From NCBI RefSeq assembly GCF_015706575.1, contig NW_024037068.1, positions 1,364,001 through 1,428,000 on the forward strand: a stretch of DNA of 64,000 bases, written 5' to 3'. Every line of letters begins with the position of its first letter. Positions within the stretch are counted from its first letter, which is position 1. This document shows positions 11,735 to 23,944 of this stretch, one piece after another. Source of the stretch: Patiria miniata (Eukaryota > Echinodermata > Asteroidea > Valvatida > Asterinidae). Under the pieces are notes generated by a model. The model ran no database searches. It saw only the letters and a list, made by a program, of their open reading frames with translations, and was not told the origin of the DNA. A program made the translations under genes and the position numbers.

Positions 11735-11880
11735 TGCCAGAATTACTGGAATATTCTGCAGTTCGAGTAACTAGGACTCTACAAATCGCCCGCCTTTTTT
11801 AACATTTGGACATGGTCAAATGTTACAAAAGGCGATCCGTGGAGTCCTAGTTGCCCGGAATAAATATTCTGGTACTTTGT
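11735..11880 (+). repeat. Hairpin of about 145 bp
   Basis: AACTAGGACTCTACAAATCG at 11769 pairs with CGATCCGTGGAGTCCTAGTT ending at about 11852. Outer arms (ACTGGAATATTCTG against ATATTCTGGTAC) extend it. Confidence 0.6.
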
Positions 11881-12275
11881 GGCAATCATGTAGTTTAGCA
11901 CACCTGTATTTTTTTACAATTTCAAACTTTTATTTATAAATTGGTAATCTTGTAGTTCAGAACACCTCTTATGTCTTACAACATGTACAAGTTCCGTTCA
12001 CAAGACTCTTCCACAATAAGGTAGCTGATATATTCATTTATATGGTATCTTACTTCTTAGCGAACAATTAAGATGATTCCAAAGACATACTTAGTTGCAA
12101 TGTACATTGTATATCAGTCTCCAAACATTCAAAATGTTGTTTCATTTTCTAAATTATATGGAACGGGGTCCTAAACTATACGATTTGCTTCGGTATTTTC
12201 GTGATTTTCACTAGTCACACAACCATGTTGAACAGGAAGTAATATTAAGAATGGAATTATTTTGTCACTTGATAA

Positions 12276-13671
12276 GGCCAAAAAAAATAATACTTCTGCT
12301 TCTGGTTAGGCCAAAAAAAAAAAGTCTCCGGTTTCTAGTATGGAGCTTGCCCAAAAAGTGGTGCGGCGACGCGGCTTTTTTTTTTTTTACCTGTTTTTTT
12401 GCTTCAAATGTCGGCTGATGACTGCAAATGGTGCCCGACTAAACTTAGTGCAAATATAATGGGAGTTCAGAGAAGCTACATAAAGCTTATTCTCGATCAT
12501 AACCCCATCTAAAAACACGTTAAAACTGTGCAGCAGCAGGATTCCAGTCAAACCAGTGAGTTTGGCGGTTTTGAGACATCATCTTTTATTGAAAAAAAAA
12601 CTTTTTCATTTTGCCGACGCGCATGGCTACGGCGACGCGCACGCATACCAGAAACCGGAGACTTTTTTTTTTTTGGCCTTACCCGACCGACCCTATTTTT
12701 AGGCTGTGACCCTAAAAAATTTATCGGCAATTCCAAAAAAATAAAAATAATAATGTTTGAATAAATAAAAATAAAAACCTGTTGTCTTTTCTGTCTTCAC
12801 AAAATACCTCTCAACAACCCTTTTGCATCAAAAAATGCTTTTATTTATTTGTTTTCTTACTTACATTCGCTATTTTTTTCAAAAGAAACCTCTGTTATTT
12901 TTACAAATTCGCTTCGCGATATAACTACTTCGCAATTCGATGTCACGGTGACAATAATCACGTGCGTAACCTAGCTCAATGCGGCGACGACTGGTTCCCG
13001 CCGCGCCGCACAGGGGCCAATTTAGAAGACATGATGAAAATGCAGTAACTAGTCTGTGCCAACTATGCGATCGATAGCGCTAGCATGGCTATGCATTGGG
13101 CACGTGCACTGTCAACTGGTCGGATTCGACATCGTAAAAATGCCAAGAAAACACTGATGGAGAAAGAACATTTTTGCAAGTTAATTCACAGAATTGATCT
13201 AGCTTGTCTGTGTATGTATTTTCCGTGTTCAAGATTTCATTTTGAGATCGCACTACTCGTATTTGACGTGATACAATGCAGCGTGTTTCCCGAAATTTTT
13301 GACCGTAAAAACGAGGTCTGTTGGCCGCGCCACACATGCACAGTGCATCACACACTTCGGAGTTTTGGCCAGCTGCCCGTCTTGACTAGCTTTGTGCATA
13401 TGGTGCGAACGACCTGAATTTTCCATTATTTTTTACGAATTATCGAACGTAAATATATTGACAATAATTAAGGTAGGTTTTATTCACTTTTTGTGGCCAT
13501 TTTGTGTATAGCTTTCGTAGTGCAATGGAAATAGTTCAGGCTAAAACTTCGCATATAATTGAATACCCCATTCAATCTGCATGCAAAAATTGGCCCCCAA
13601 AAAACAAAAAAATGACCGACCCTATTTTTGAAATGCATGTAATCGGAAGCAGAACTATTTTTTTTCCGGCC
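12276..13671 (+). mobile_element. Larger Harbinger-like element, host of copy B
   Basis: Left end GGCCAAAAAAAATAATACTT and right end (inverse) GGCCGGAAAAAAAATAGTTC, continued inward by CTGCTTCTGG/CTGCTTCCGA. Flanking TAA is present at 12273-12275 and 13672-13674. Both ends carry GACCGACCCTATTTTT just inside the inverted repeat. The interior (12770-13590) has no recognisable transposase. Its longest open frame is 110 residues, with no motif I know. Confidence 0.7.
12309..12678 (+). mobile_element. Harbinger-like MITE, family 1, copy B (nested)
   Basis: 370-bp full-length copy of the family seen at 3666-4031, flanked by TTA (12306-12308 and 12679-12681). It sits inside a larger element of similar type (12276-13671), 33 bp from that element's left end. 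Confidence 0.82.
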
Positions 13672-13748
13672 TAATCACCCAGGTGGATAATTAACTGCTT
13701 ATTAAATATTAGCCAAAAAGAAGTGGAATTCCGTACCCCAGAGTTTTA

Positions 13749-14122
13749 GGACAAGTAAAAAAAACACAAGTTGATCGTCCAGGTTTTTCAAAAAGAGGAG
13801 GATGAGGGCCTTTTTATTTTTTATTTTTTTTGTTGAAAAATAGGCTAAAATAGCCATATTTAGCTTAAGCGATATGTGCCTTAAAAAGGAGGATGCCCTT
13901 TTTATTTGATAGTTCTGGGTAGTTGTCTACTAGTTGATGACCACAAAACCTTCTTAAAGTGCTAAATTGAACATTAGTAAAGCTATTAGAAGCATCTGAA
14001 CTTCTGAAACATCTTTTAAGAAAATGTTACATGCCTGAAATTTAAAAAAAAAAAAAAAAATGATGCAGCCTCAAAAAAGGAAGCGGGCGGGGAAGACCAA
14101 ATGGAATTTTTTTTACTTGGCC
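13749..14122 (+). mobile_element. Harbinger-like MITE, family 2, copy 2
   Basis: 374-bp element from GGACAAGTAAAAAAAACACA (then AGTTGATCGTCC) to ACTTGGCC, flanked by TTA (13746-13748 and 14123-14125). It is largely the inverse of copy 1 inside: CTACTAGTTGATGACCACAA matches the inverse of 8067-8090. It starts only 75 bp after the element ending at 13671. A right-end fragment of a similar element lies at about 20690-20774. Confidence 0.68.
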
Positions 14123-14381
14123 TTAATTATCCTGTAATTTGGGGCAGAATTTGGACGGCTGTACTGGCATCCATATTCCTGTAATCTGCTTGAGGTCATG
14201 GGTCGTGACACTCGTGCTTTCCACTGAGCGTGCGTCAACTTTCATGACCTCGCCAAAGTGCATCGACGGTTGTTGCCAGTCATTCAATTCTGGTCAAAAG
14301 TACACGTATGCGGGCGCACTTCAGACTGATGATTACTGAATGACAGGTAACAGCTCTACTTCTACAAAACACTATTAAACC

Positions 14382-15112
14382 CCCAAATCCATCCATTTCT
14401 GAAAATTACAGCAAAAGCAAATAACGCCATACAGATTGGAAAATGTAATTCAATAAAGACACCGGGAAAAAAAAACCAACACAGAATTTATGGCTTGAAA
14501 TTTGACGCCCCCGCTGGCGTTCCATTCTCAGTAATTGTTCTTGTTTAATTACTCAACTTCAACAGTTGATGAGGTTTGGCAAAAACAAGGGTTGGATTGG
14601 ATTTGATCTGTTAAAGGGAGGATACAACATTTGCAAACGTCAAAAAAAACGAAACGATCAAGTATCACAAAATATCTTACTGGATTGTTCGGGAATGACA
14701 GTCTAAAGCATCCTGTAAAGTTGTGGCTCCTGGTGTGCTGACATTTTCAAGAAAAGCTGTATTCTTCCAACGCTGGTCGGCCGATCAGCGTTGGAGAAAA
14801 CTGGCTTTTTTCAAAAAGTGCTTCTAATTTTTCATATTTAGTTCGTCTGCATTTTCTTTGCAATTGATAACACATCTGTGAAGACTACAAGCCTGCTAGA
14901 CTGATTCTCTGATCTTACAAATCCCCAAAGTCTGTAAATTGGTCCGTTTCATCTTAAGTGGGGTCAGGGAACAAGACTACAATAACATGATTGGCTTTCT
15001 TGGTTTATCCAACATCTACAAACCCAAAACGTGAAACAAGTTAGTGTAACAATATTTGCTATACTAATCCTCCAAATCCATTTATTTCTGAAAATTGCAG
15101 CAAAAGCAAATG
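14382..15112 (+). repeat. Dispersed repeat R, copy 1
   Basis: Order of blocks: CCAAATCCATCCATTTCTGA, GACGCCCCCGCTGG, a palindrome at 14767-14794 (half-site CCAACGCTGGTCGG, one mismatch), GGTCAGGGAACAAGACTACA, then the first block again at about 15070-15112. The first block at both ends suggests a tandem arrangement. Confidence 0.6.
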
Positions 15113-15401
15113 TACATTCCCTTTAACATAAATGGGAAATATACCGTATATGCCTACATGTATTCCTTCTTTCATTGGTTCATATCTGTTACACGTTATA
15201 TGCCCCAACTACAGGTAGGGGCGTGCATGCTCACGTCATCTGATGAAAACATTTATTCATTTGCACACCAGTTTTCATCAGTTGCTGTGTGTTAAGAACC
15301 AATTGAGTTTCAAGAACTTACATGTACTGGTAGGTCTGGGAGCAACAAAATAGGAAAGCCTATTAAAAATTGCCGGATGTCCGTGCCCACCTAGATAGTT
15401 A

Positions 15402-15503
15402 GGGGTTGTCCCAACAGTTGGGGCTGTCCCAACTATAGTTGGGGCTGTCCCAACTATAGTTGGGGCTGTCCCAACTATAGTTGGGGCTGTCCCAACTATA
15501 GTT
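15402..15503 (+). repeat. 21-bp minisatellite
   Basis: Four identical 21-bp units (15420-15440, 15441-15461, 15462-15482, 15483-15503) of GGGGCTGTCCCAACTATAG plus TT, preceded by an 18-bp variant at 15402-15419. Each unit holds CCCAACTATAGTTGGG, which is self-complementary across unit borders. Confidence 0.9.
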
Positions 15504-15535
15504 TGGGCAGTTCTAGACCCGTAAACATGGCCATA

Positions 15536-15877
15536 TGTGACCTGTTCTGTCAAAAGTAGACGCTTCTGGGCAAAGGTGTTTTTTTTTTCAAATTTTTGTA
15601 TATTTGTAATCTTGAACATGTCTAAAATATACAATAAAAGTTTTAAAACAAGTTTTAAACAAGTCTTAAAATAGACCCCAAACTTGAACTGCCATTTTCT
15701 CCATTTTCTACTTTTCGACACGATGAACTTCAAAATAGCATAACTTTGCCCAGGAATGACCAATTTCAAAAATTAAACCACCTATTAAAAGAAAAATGTA
15801 CATATTTCAACAATATGCACAAATCTAATTTTTGACCTTAGGCCCAGAAAAGTCTGATTTTGACAGAACAGGTCACA
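15536..15877 (+). mobile_element. Short inverted-repeat element, TA-flanked
   Basis: 342 bp with ends TGTGACCTGTTCTGTCAAAA and TTTTGACAGAACAGGTCACA, flanked by TA at 15534-15535 and 15878-15879. The inverted repeat continues less perfectly to CTTCTGGGC/GCCCAGAAAAG. It follows the 21-bp minisatellite by about 30 bp. Confidence 0.72.
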
Positions 15878-16032
15878 TATTTGTCTAGATTTTTGAAAGC
15901 CTGGATGAATTTTATTTACAGTTCCGAAATTTAACGAGCACCTGCATGTCCAAGAACTTCCGTTGGCACAGGATCTGTCATTCCAAAGAATTTTGAGGGA
16001 AAAAAGTGGAGCCCTATACGAACGAATTTATA

Positions 16033-16488
16033 TAGACCTTTGGTGAGTGTTGTGAGCTACATTTTGATACCCCGTTTCCCGTTTGCTACCAGAGACTGTA
16101 AATCGTCCAACACCGACAATGGTTTATGAAAAATGATGCGGTTTGAAAAAAGTTGCAAATTTCAAGATTACGCTAGTAGAAATTGCTGCGTGACAATGTT
16201 ACACTACCTGAAATATCGATCGCACAGCTAGTGCTTGCATGCATGGGAGCACGCGAATCAATTTTTTTTTCCCACGCTTTGTTCGAGCACTGTGCAGTCG
16301 ATGGGGGCCAATTACGGGCATGTGTGGATATGCTTAGCAATTTCTCCTGGTAGATGATGTAGCCGTAAATTTGCAACTTTTCAAACTGCATCGTTTTTTC
16401 ATAAACTGTTGTCAATCGTGGATGATTTACAGTCTTTGGTAGCAAATGGGTTATCAAAATGTAGCTAACACAATTCCCCAAAGGTCTA
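16033..16488 (+). mobile_element. Foldback element with TAGACCTTTGG ends
   Basis: 456 bp. Left TAGACCTTTGGTGAGTGTTG then GAGCTACATTTTGATA pairs with right TATCAAAATGTAGCTAACAC then CCAAAGGTCTA. Inner arms also pair (GACTGTAAATCGTCCA with GGATGATTTACAGTC). I cannot decide on a target duplication. Confidence 0.65.
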
Positions 16489-16544
16489 TGTAAATGGCGT
16501 CATCATAAGATGATCAAATTCAAAATTATGTCCCCTCCAATGAG

Positions 16545-17035
16545 TGTGGGCTTTCTTTCTTTTTGCAGTGTGTAGTCTCAAGCTTCCTGTGAAATCATGG
16601 CACCTGGTGGGCTGTCTTTTTCCAAATTTACCAAATTTAGTTTGTCTACATTTTGTTTGCAATCGGTTACACATCAGTGAAAGGGTGCAAGCCAGCTAGT
16701 TTGGTTCCCTGACCTGACAATTCTCCGACGTCTATAAATTGCTCCGTTTCGTCTCAAGTAGGGTCAGGGTACCCGACTACAAGAACAACTTTTTTCCCCT
16801 TGGTTTTTCCAGCAGCTATGAACACAAAACTTTAAACAGGTCAGTGTAACATATTTGCTATAAAATACTTACCCCCAAATCCATCCATGTCTAAAAATTA
16901 CAGCAATTTAAGCAAACAACGTACGGCTTGCAGATTGGAAAATTCAATTCATTGCTACACCGGAAAGAAAAACAACACAATTATGGCTTTGACGCCCCCG
17001 CCGGCTTTCCATCCTCAGTAATTGTTCTTGTATTT
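16545..17035 (+). repeat. Dispersed repeat R, copy 2
   Basis: Same order as copy 1 (TGTGAAATCATGGCACCTGG, then GGTCAGGGTACCCGACTACA, CCAAATCCATCCATG and GACGCCCCCGCCGG), but without the palindrome. Confidence 0.55.
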
Positions 17036-17039
17036 GTAC

Positions 17040-20000
17040 TCATTGCAGACGGTAGTTGAAAGATCCAGGCAGTGCTATTCCCCAGGGGCATGCTGATAGC
17101 GCACGATTCTGAGGGGATGCTTGTAAACAGGTACAAATCTCTTGTTATCCGTTGAGTTGAAATATAATAGGAGATTCTGTAAAGAAAGAGTTTTTGGCAA
17201 GCGACAGCTATTCCAAGTATTTGTTTTCATTGTTTGCGCCGCTCATGTTACATGTACTTGTAAAATGCCGAACAATAATACCATATGTACTTACAATAAT
17301 CAGACAAATGCTATTGCGCCTCTGCCTTCAGTTCGGAAAGTGCGTAGGAGATTTGATTCAGTTAGAATTTGTTTTTATTTGAGTGACCCTTTTATAATCT
17401 AAAACTGGAGACAAAAATGGTTGAAGTGAATTATTGAATAGCCTTTCAAATACAGCCCACGTGTCATCCAGGGACCACTTTTCTGTGTTAAGAAAATCTT
17501 GCCAACATTTTGCAAAACACAAGTTAGCTCAAAACCAATCACATCATTTATGTAACATTGTTGGGCGTTACCTCCTTTTGTGCCGTTAAATCTTTTTGCT
17601 AAGTACCAGTAATACTTTTGAGCACTAACAACTAAAGCTGCGTTCACACTAATTATTGTGTAAAAAGTTACTGTGAGTTATTGTTAACATTCCATTGTGG
17701 GTATTCCACCGTGCATCCGCACTTGGATTACTTTTGGCTAGAAGAAAGTCATTTGTTGCGTAAACTTTACTGAGCCGTTCTCTCTCAGAATCTTATGAGG
17801 GGGCCCTACTATTGAACTTATATAGAACCTTACCTAACACTGGATTTAGGCGCCTGTTTCACTGTCGCGATGTAGCCTCCCGATCACGATGAGACAGCGC
17901 TGAGATGCAAGACTCGACGACACGGTGAAACTCGGAACGATGTCTTGACTTTATCGAAATAACTTCTTGAGCGTCGTTTCGGCATCCTACAGGTGGTGCA
18001 TGGTCGGCAGTAAAGCCACGATTAGTTTCAACAGTTGAAACGTATCGTGATGGTCGGCAAAAAATCCAAAACGGATCAACGTCTGTTGTCTGTCTGTACT
18101 CAAACGGTTTTGTCGTAACGAAGTCTCAACGAATTCGTAACAAAATCGTAATATTTGGTATGAGGTCGGCAGTGGTCATACATGGTCAGCCAAATTTTTT
18201 TTGTAGTAGGCGACTTTGAGATGACCATAACAGCATGAAATTCCGAAGATGACGTCACTCTGTTGTTTCGGAGCCGTTATGGCATCTCGGTCTTTTGTGT
18301 CGGTACTCAATCAATTGTGTCAATACTCTGTCAGTAATCTCATAAAGAGATAGGGACATAGTCATAAGGAGATAGGGATATAGTCGTGACAAAAATTCAA
18401 TTGAACAGATTCAAGTCGTAGTAGTCGATATTACTCGATTATTCAATATTATTTTGATAACGATATCACCGATAACAATTTTTTAATCGTATCAAAATAT
18501 CGAAATTTTCGTCGTTGAAGAACGATATCGAACATTTTGAGAATGCGTCAGATCATTGTCAAAACAAATCTCTGGTTTGTGCTTTTACTTTGTGTGTAAC
18601 ATAATTAAATAAAACTTGGACGTAACTTGTGCTTGTGACTCAAAATGAAAATATCGCAAATTAGTGGCGTCGCTTTGTGCTCTGCGTTCGCTAGAATTCG
18701 TGGTCTCCCCCAATGTGAAACCTCAAAAGCAACCGCATGTTCCGGACAAACCCGCACTGCTGAGATTTGGTTTTAAAAATTTGAGCAATATGCTCCAGAT
18801 AGAAGGCCATGGAAAAGTGGGACTTTGTGTATTTTTTTTTATGAAAGTGTCATCTTTATGGTCTTTAACATTTTACACGGGATAATCCATCGAATATACT
18901 CGATATTGGATTTCCAATCAATTAGTGAAAATTCTGATATGGGATAATCCATATCGAATAGTGTCAATATTGGAATTCCACTATAACGATTAGTGAAAAT
19001 TCTGATCAATGGCTCTTAGACCATTTATAATTTTCAGAACAAATTTTGTGTACATGTACTTCAAAATAGTGTGCATACATGTATGACAGCTCAAAATTGA
19101 TTGAAATTTTGTTTAAAAAAAGTGTATCCACACAAAAGTGCATTAAGTTGAGCAAGCAATTACGAGCAAAGGGAGGTTGTTAATTTGCTTTGGATAATGA
19201 CTTGTTACCATGAGAGACACTGACTGGAATTTGACATCAGTGTCTCCATAGCAACAGTGAAAAATAACGGGGATGATTACAATGTAACGCAGAACTGTTT
19301 GTTTTGCCACTAATTGTCAAACACTTGTTGTGAACATTGTGAGGGTGGGGATTTAAAAGCAATTTATTTGCCGTTTCCAATTTTATTGACCTGTTGTATA
19401 ATATAGGTTTTCCCAGCTATTTTAAAACGTTTATCATTCGAATTCACCGTTTCTATACATGATATATATTCAAATTCGTCCATCAACATCGATTTAGTGC
19501 ACTCCCAATGTTTAATTTCGTCTTTTGTCAGACAGTTTCAAATTCAGTTCAAGCAAATTCAAACAATGAGCACACATTTTCATCCCGGAGTATTTGATTT
19601 TGTCTCATCTACGCCAAACCTTGTTATTCAGAAATCAAATTTGTCTAATTGATTTTTAAGACGAATTCTCTGAATGCTGCCATTCGGCAACAACTTTGAC
19701 GAATTTGATCCGTAATAATGAATACATTTGTGTATTCTCAACCCAGTGACTAAAGAATGTGACCCAAAATTTAAAATTGAATGGTACCGGTATTAAAAAA
19801 ATGACAATTGGTTTTGTTAAAAGCATGTGAAATTTGTCATGGATTAAATTGAAAGATAGAGTTTGTGAATTTGAGTGAAAAATCCTTTTAAATTGGGCCT
19901 ACCGGTAGGTCTCTCTCAGATGACTTCATTTCCTACAGACCAGCTTAGTGCATCGATCGGCATTTTGAGTGTCAACTTGCAAAATGCGCATCTACATAGC

Positions 20001-20040
20001 TACAGTTTTGCTGGAAACGAACTAAATACAAAAGATAACA
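17040..20040. other. Mostly unassigned, with repeat-like words
   Basis: 17640-18430 is CpG-containing sequence with repeated GGTCGGC and GTAACGAA words. 18420-18540 is CGATAT-rich. 18880-19008 is a tandem pair. I found no exon. Confidence 0.35.
18880..19008 (+). repeat. Two-copy tandem repeat, about 62-66 bp
   Basis: GGGATAATCCAT ... TTAGTGAAAATTCTGAT occurs at 18880-18940 and again, diverged, at 18941-19008. It lies in a stretch rich in CGATAT words (18420-18540). Confidence 0.7.
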
Positions 20041-20059
20041 AATCCTTACCATAATTCCA

Positions 20060-20410
20060 GGAATCTCTGTGTGTCTGTGTGTCTGTCTGTCTGTACGTCG
20101 ATTATCTCCAGAACCGGGCACCGTATGAAGTTGAAAATCAGCGGGTGTATTGCTCGGGACCACAGAATGTGCAGTGCCAAGTTTAAAGTTGTTTGGACGA
20201 GCGGTTCTTGAAAAGCTGCAAAAAAGCTGCACATTTGCCCCATGCATGATTTGTCTCATGAAAGATTTGGCCTGCATGTGTACGCATGCGTATATGGCGC
20301 CACTGAAGTTGCGTGACGTCACAATTAACACTACGTACATAAAGTTTGGTAGACAAAAGAGACGCGTAGCTGGCCCCATTTATATTTGTCTCGTCATTTG
20401 TGTGTCTATG
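20060..20410 (+). repeat. GTCTGT-rich segment of unknown type
   Basis: A short GTCTGTGT microsatellite (20070-20095) leads into GC-richer sequence (GATTATCTCCAGAACCGGGC ... GCGCCACTGAAGTTGCG). All frames are open for over 60 codons here, but none shows a motif. It looks like part of a dispersed repeat, with nothing else to support it. Confidence 0.3.
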
Positions 20411-20815
20411 CCATAGCATAAAGAAAGCTGACCTCCACTGGGGGCCTATGACATTATCAACAATGGATACTTCACTGGGGGGGGGGGGGGGGCTATTCCA
20501 TCATCAACTATGGGTAAATAAACAATAGCACACTTTTCTTCCTCATGTTTTCCTACTAGGAATCTCTGTCCACGTGTGAGTGTGCGTTAAACCTGTGAAA
20601 ACAACACCATTGTCTCGTGTGTTATTTGTATGAGCAGTTCTCTGTCCCTTCTGAACAGGCACATTTTCGACGGGCCCTGCACTAGTCTATGATCAATTAA
20701 TAACAGAAAAGGAGGTGGGCGGGGGGAAAAGGAAGCGGGTGGGGACAAGAAACTGGTTTATTTTTTACTTAGCCTAAACCTGAAAACAATAACAAGGATA
20801 CAGTTGTGATTATAA

Positions 20816-21191
20816 GGCCCCCCCAAAAAAATAAGTCGGTCTCTGGTCAGCACGCGCGTCGATTTTAATCATGCGCGTCGATCTTTTTTTTTTCCAAAAT
20901 GTTCCGCGGTAGCTCCAACAGCGCCCTCTATTTCCGCACCTCCTCAATTTCTTTTACCAAAGAGCACCAAGGAATGGGAAATTGCACCAAGGCAAATGAT
21001 CGAAAGCACCAAGGCAAATTATGGAGGACACCAATGTACCGTACATGTACATGAGGACACCAAAAAAGCAAAATAGTACCCACCTTGTCTGTACAATCCA
21101 AGCTTGAAGAAAACGAAAAAAAAAGCCGCGTGGCCACGTCAATTCCAGAACTTTGGTCTGACCAGAGACCGAATATTTTTTTTTTTTGGCC
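20816..21191 (+). mobile_element. Harbinger-like MITE, related subfamily
   Basis: 376-bp element with ends GGCCCCCCCAAAAAAATAAG and the inverse of TATTTTTTTTTTTGGCC, flanked by TAA at 20813-20815 and 21192-21194. The subterminal inverted repeat is GTCGGTCTCTGGTCAG/CTGACCAGAGACCGAA, similar in layout to family 1 but different in sequence. The interior repeats GCACCAAGG several times. Confidence 0.72.
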
Positions 21192-22094
21192 TAAGTCTGA
21201 ATATGGTTTCACTATATCATTTTCAAGTTTTGAAAAGACACGTATACATACATGTGTCATGTTTCCAGACGCAAATATATTGCACTTTGCAACTTCCTGG
21301 TTGTCTTGTTGCAAAAGTCAAATTGATTCAGTATGATGCAATATGCCCGGTGGAGATAACCGCACTGAGGAAATATGTTGTTCTTTAAATGTCTAAAGTG
21401 TTTTTAATGTGACACGTATTGTCGGTTTATATTCCCGAAGTGCATGTACCCAGGCTATAATATCCGTGACATCGTTCCTAAGAATTGGAACGTAAAACTT
21501 TGCAAGAAATTTACAACGTGTACTGTCAGTGTCAGGTAAGTCCATGTGCTGTCTATGTGTAAAAAAAATCATGAACAAATTTAATAATGTACAATGTATA
21601 CTAAATTAATGTATTAATGAGTTCGCAGCGATATCTGTCGCTGACAGATGAATCCGGCCTCGCTCGTCGCGTGTTTATCCGTCATCCGTTCTGAATACCA
21701 CAAAACCTTTGCACGTACAATGTATACATGCATCCAATGTGAAGAGCAACAATTGTACCTTTTGGCCATGTTAAGTGTTGAATTGTACAGTTTCAAAACA
21801 ATATGACTCTACTACCGGTACATGTACATGTACTAACTTCAATGGGAAACAATTTCTGGCCTTGTACTGTTTCCTGTAATGAAATGCTCTACATTTAAAA
21901 GTTCATACAAACGGAACAGCCATTCTTTTTTCCAAGCAAGCTTCCAGAGGTTCGCATTGATCTGCATGTTGACATGTTATTCAATTTTATTTTTAGTTGG
22001 CCAAATTTTACCAGAGGCATCAAAAACAGTGCAGGTTTGCTTGCACAAATTCACTATTGGAACCTGCAGTTTATACGACAACCCCCATGCACTC

Positions 22095-22290
22095 TACCAA
22101 AAAAGAAAGTTTCCCCCCCCCAATAATTTTGGGAAAATTCAAAAATATGTAACGGTCAATTAACGACTAATCAGTACAGAAATTGTTTCTTAGCCATATT
22201 CTGTATTTGGGCCCAAAACAATGATAAAATTATGCAATTTATGTCAAACGATGCCAAAAACAAGTTGCACTTTTGTGTGTGGGCATTGGG
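22095..22290 (+). mobile_element. Left half of the same foldback MITE family
   Basis: CTCTACCAAAAAAGAAAG, a C-tract, then CGACTAATCAGTACAGAAAT and CAAGTTGCACTTTTGTG follow the left arm of 54886-55337 in order. The right arm is missing. Confidence 0.6.
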
Positions 22291-22960
22291 CAAGTTGTGT
22301 ACACATGACATTTACATGTAATTGCTAACGCAATCTTGCAACAAACATTTCTTTTCAATAATTTCAAATTTTGTTGGTTAGCTTTACACCCTTTCCTTCA
22401 CTGCATACACGTACAAGGTAGGCCTACTCTTCATGTTCTTCAAGGTTCAGTGAACAAATAAAATGTTCAAATGAAATGTTTTAAAGAGTACTACACGGAT
22501 GAAATCCTGTATTGTGATCAAAATGTTGCGTATGGTTTTCACTTTTTTTTCCTCAAAAAGTGCAATATCCCCTGGGCTGAAACTTCAACAGGTTAGGTTT
22601 TGAGCATTCTTCGTTGGATTTTGAGTGGTGTTATTATTGGAAACGAACAAAATGCATGAAAAGCAAATGACCCTACATAATGTTCATGTGTAAATTTGAC
22701 AGGTACATGTATGTTCAAGAAATCCAGATGCCTTCTATAAATCTTTGTCTAAAGATTCAGCTTAGTTCAAAACAGCTTCCATTCTGGAAGCTCATGCCTG
22801 ATGATTTTAACAGTGACAGGTCACATCTCGTGAATAAGAAGTAAACACTTCACCTCCCCTGCTGAAGGTGGCTTCCTGATGAGTTTTTCACACACCGCAC
22901 TGAGTTGGAAAACAACAGCTCAACTTGCGGGGTCGGGAGGTGACAATTCTCATCTATTTT

Positions 22961-22984
22961 GTGTGTGTGTGTGTGTGTGTGTGT
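22961..22984 (+). repeat. (GT)12 microsatellite
   Basis: Uninterrupted GT dinucleotides. The other simple tracts seen are T31 at 31951-31981, G23 at 10371-10393 and (TAA)n at 32303-32323. Confidence 0.95.
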
Positions 22985-23301
22985 TAGCCGGCGAACGCCC
23001 ACGTACAAAGTCACTATCGTCTTTAACACCAGACCAAGTAGGTTTTTGCGCGTATAAAAAAGCAATCTCTTTAAAGGTGTACTTTCATCAGTCTGAGAGA
23101 TCACCAAAATTTAGTGTTTCAGATTGTCCAGCCATATTTTAGAGGTGTGGGTCGCAGAAAATCCACGTGTATACAGTACATGTACACAGGGCTGCTAGCC
23201 CAGGTGGTATTGCAATGAAGAGTACGTCCAACCTGGGCTAACAGGGCTGCCAACTTTGAGTCAGAGCTGAGAGTGGAAATTTGGCGATGGAGCTTGATCA
23301 G

Positions 23302-23562
23302 GGCCCAATTTCATGTCTCTGCTAACCACAGAATTCCGTGCTTATGATCAACATTTTGTGCTAACAACGCTAGCAGAAAAATCCTGTGTTAACCATGTAA
23401 GCAAAGAATCCTTAGTTATGGGATGTACCGGTACACATGCGCAGAAGCCAAAATTCCTCACTAACCCATGAAATAGGCTTACCATATTGTAAACACGGAA
23501 TTTTCTGCTATAGTAAGCAGGGATTTTTTGCTAACTATAAGCAGAGCCAAGAAATTGGGCCC
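23302..23562 (+). mobile_element. GGGCCCAATTTC-ended MITE
   Basis: About 260 bp with left GGGCCCAATTTCATGTCTCT and right AGAGCCAAGAAATTGGGCCC in inverse. GCTAAC and TTAGC words recur through the interior. I recall similar ends from dispersed repeats of marine deuterostomes. Confidence 0.55.
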
Positions 23563-23611
23563 AGGACTCATGCTAATTAACTTGAAGCACGAAGACCTAA
23601 CAGTGTGGGGT

Positions 23612-23710
23612 TCGCTTTTAAAGGGCCCGGAAAAATTTGGATTCTAGACGCTCTGTGGTGCAATCTGAGGCAATGTCTGACCACTTTTAAACCAATTTTG
23701 TTGAGCAAAA
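23612..23710 (+). repeat. Short repeat shared with 43262-43345
   Basis: TTTGGATTCTAGACGCTCTG then GTGGTGCAATCTGAGGCAAT matches 43282-43320 closely. I could not find the borders. Confidence 0.5.
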
Positions 23711-23944
23711 GATCATCATTTAAACATCGCTTTCGAGTTTGGAATCAATTATTTATTAGTTTGTTTTAGGCTGAGAAATCCCGTGTGGGTGTGAGAGCGT
23801 GGGAATAACCTGAAAAGCGTCAGTCTCACGCTCATTGCGTGATAGTTGGCAGGCCCAATGTACATTTGTACATACGGAGAAATGTTTAAAACAAATGTTT
23901 GTTTTTTTAATCAGACCCATGAGCAATTTTTTTAGCTGACTATA

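Noticed and set aside
12782-13417. Coding sequence inside the larger Harbinger-like element
   Set aside because: Open frames of 88 and 110 residues lie here on the + strand, but they show no DDE, Myb or other motif and overlap frames on the opposite strand.
15402-15503. CRISPR-like array
   Set aside because: Units are contiguous with no spacers, and the sequence is eukaryotic; it is a minisatellite.
20060-20410. Overlapping open frames on both strands as a gene
   Set aside because: Several frames on both strands are open at once, which reflects composition; no motif supports any of them.
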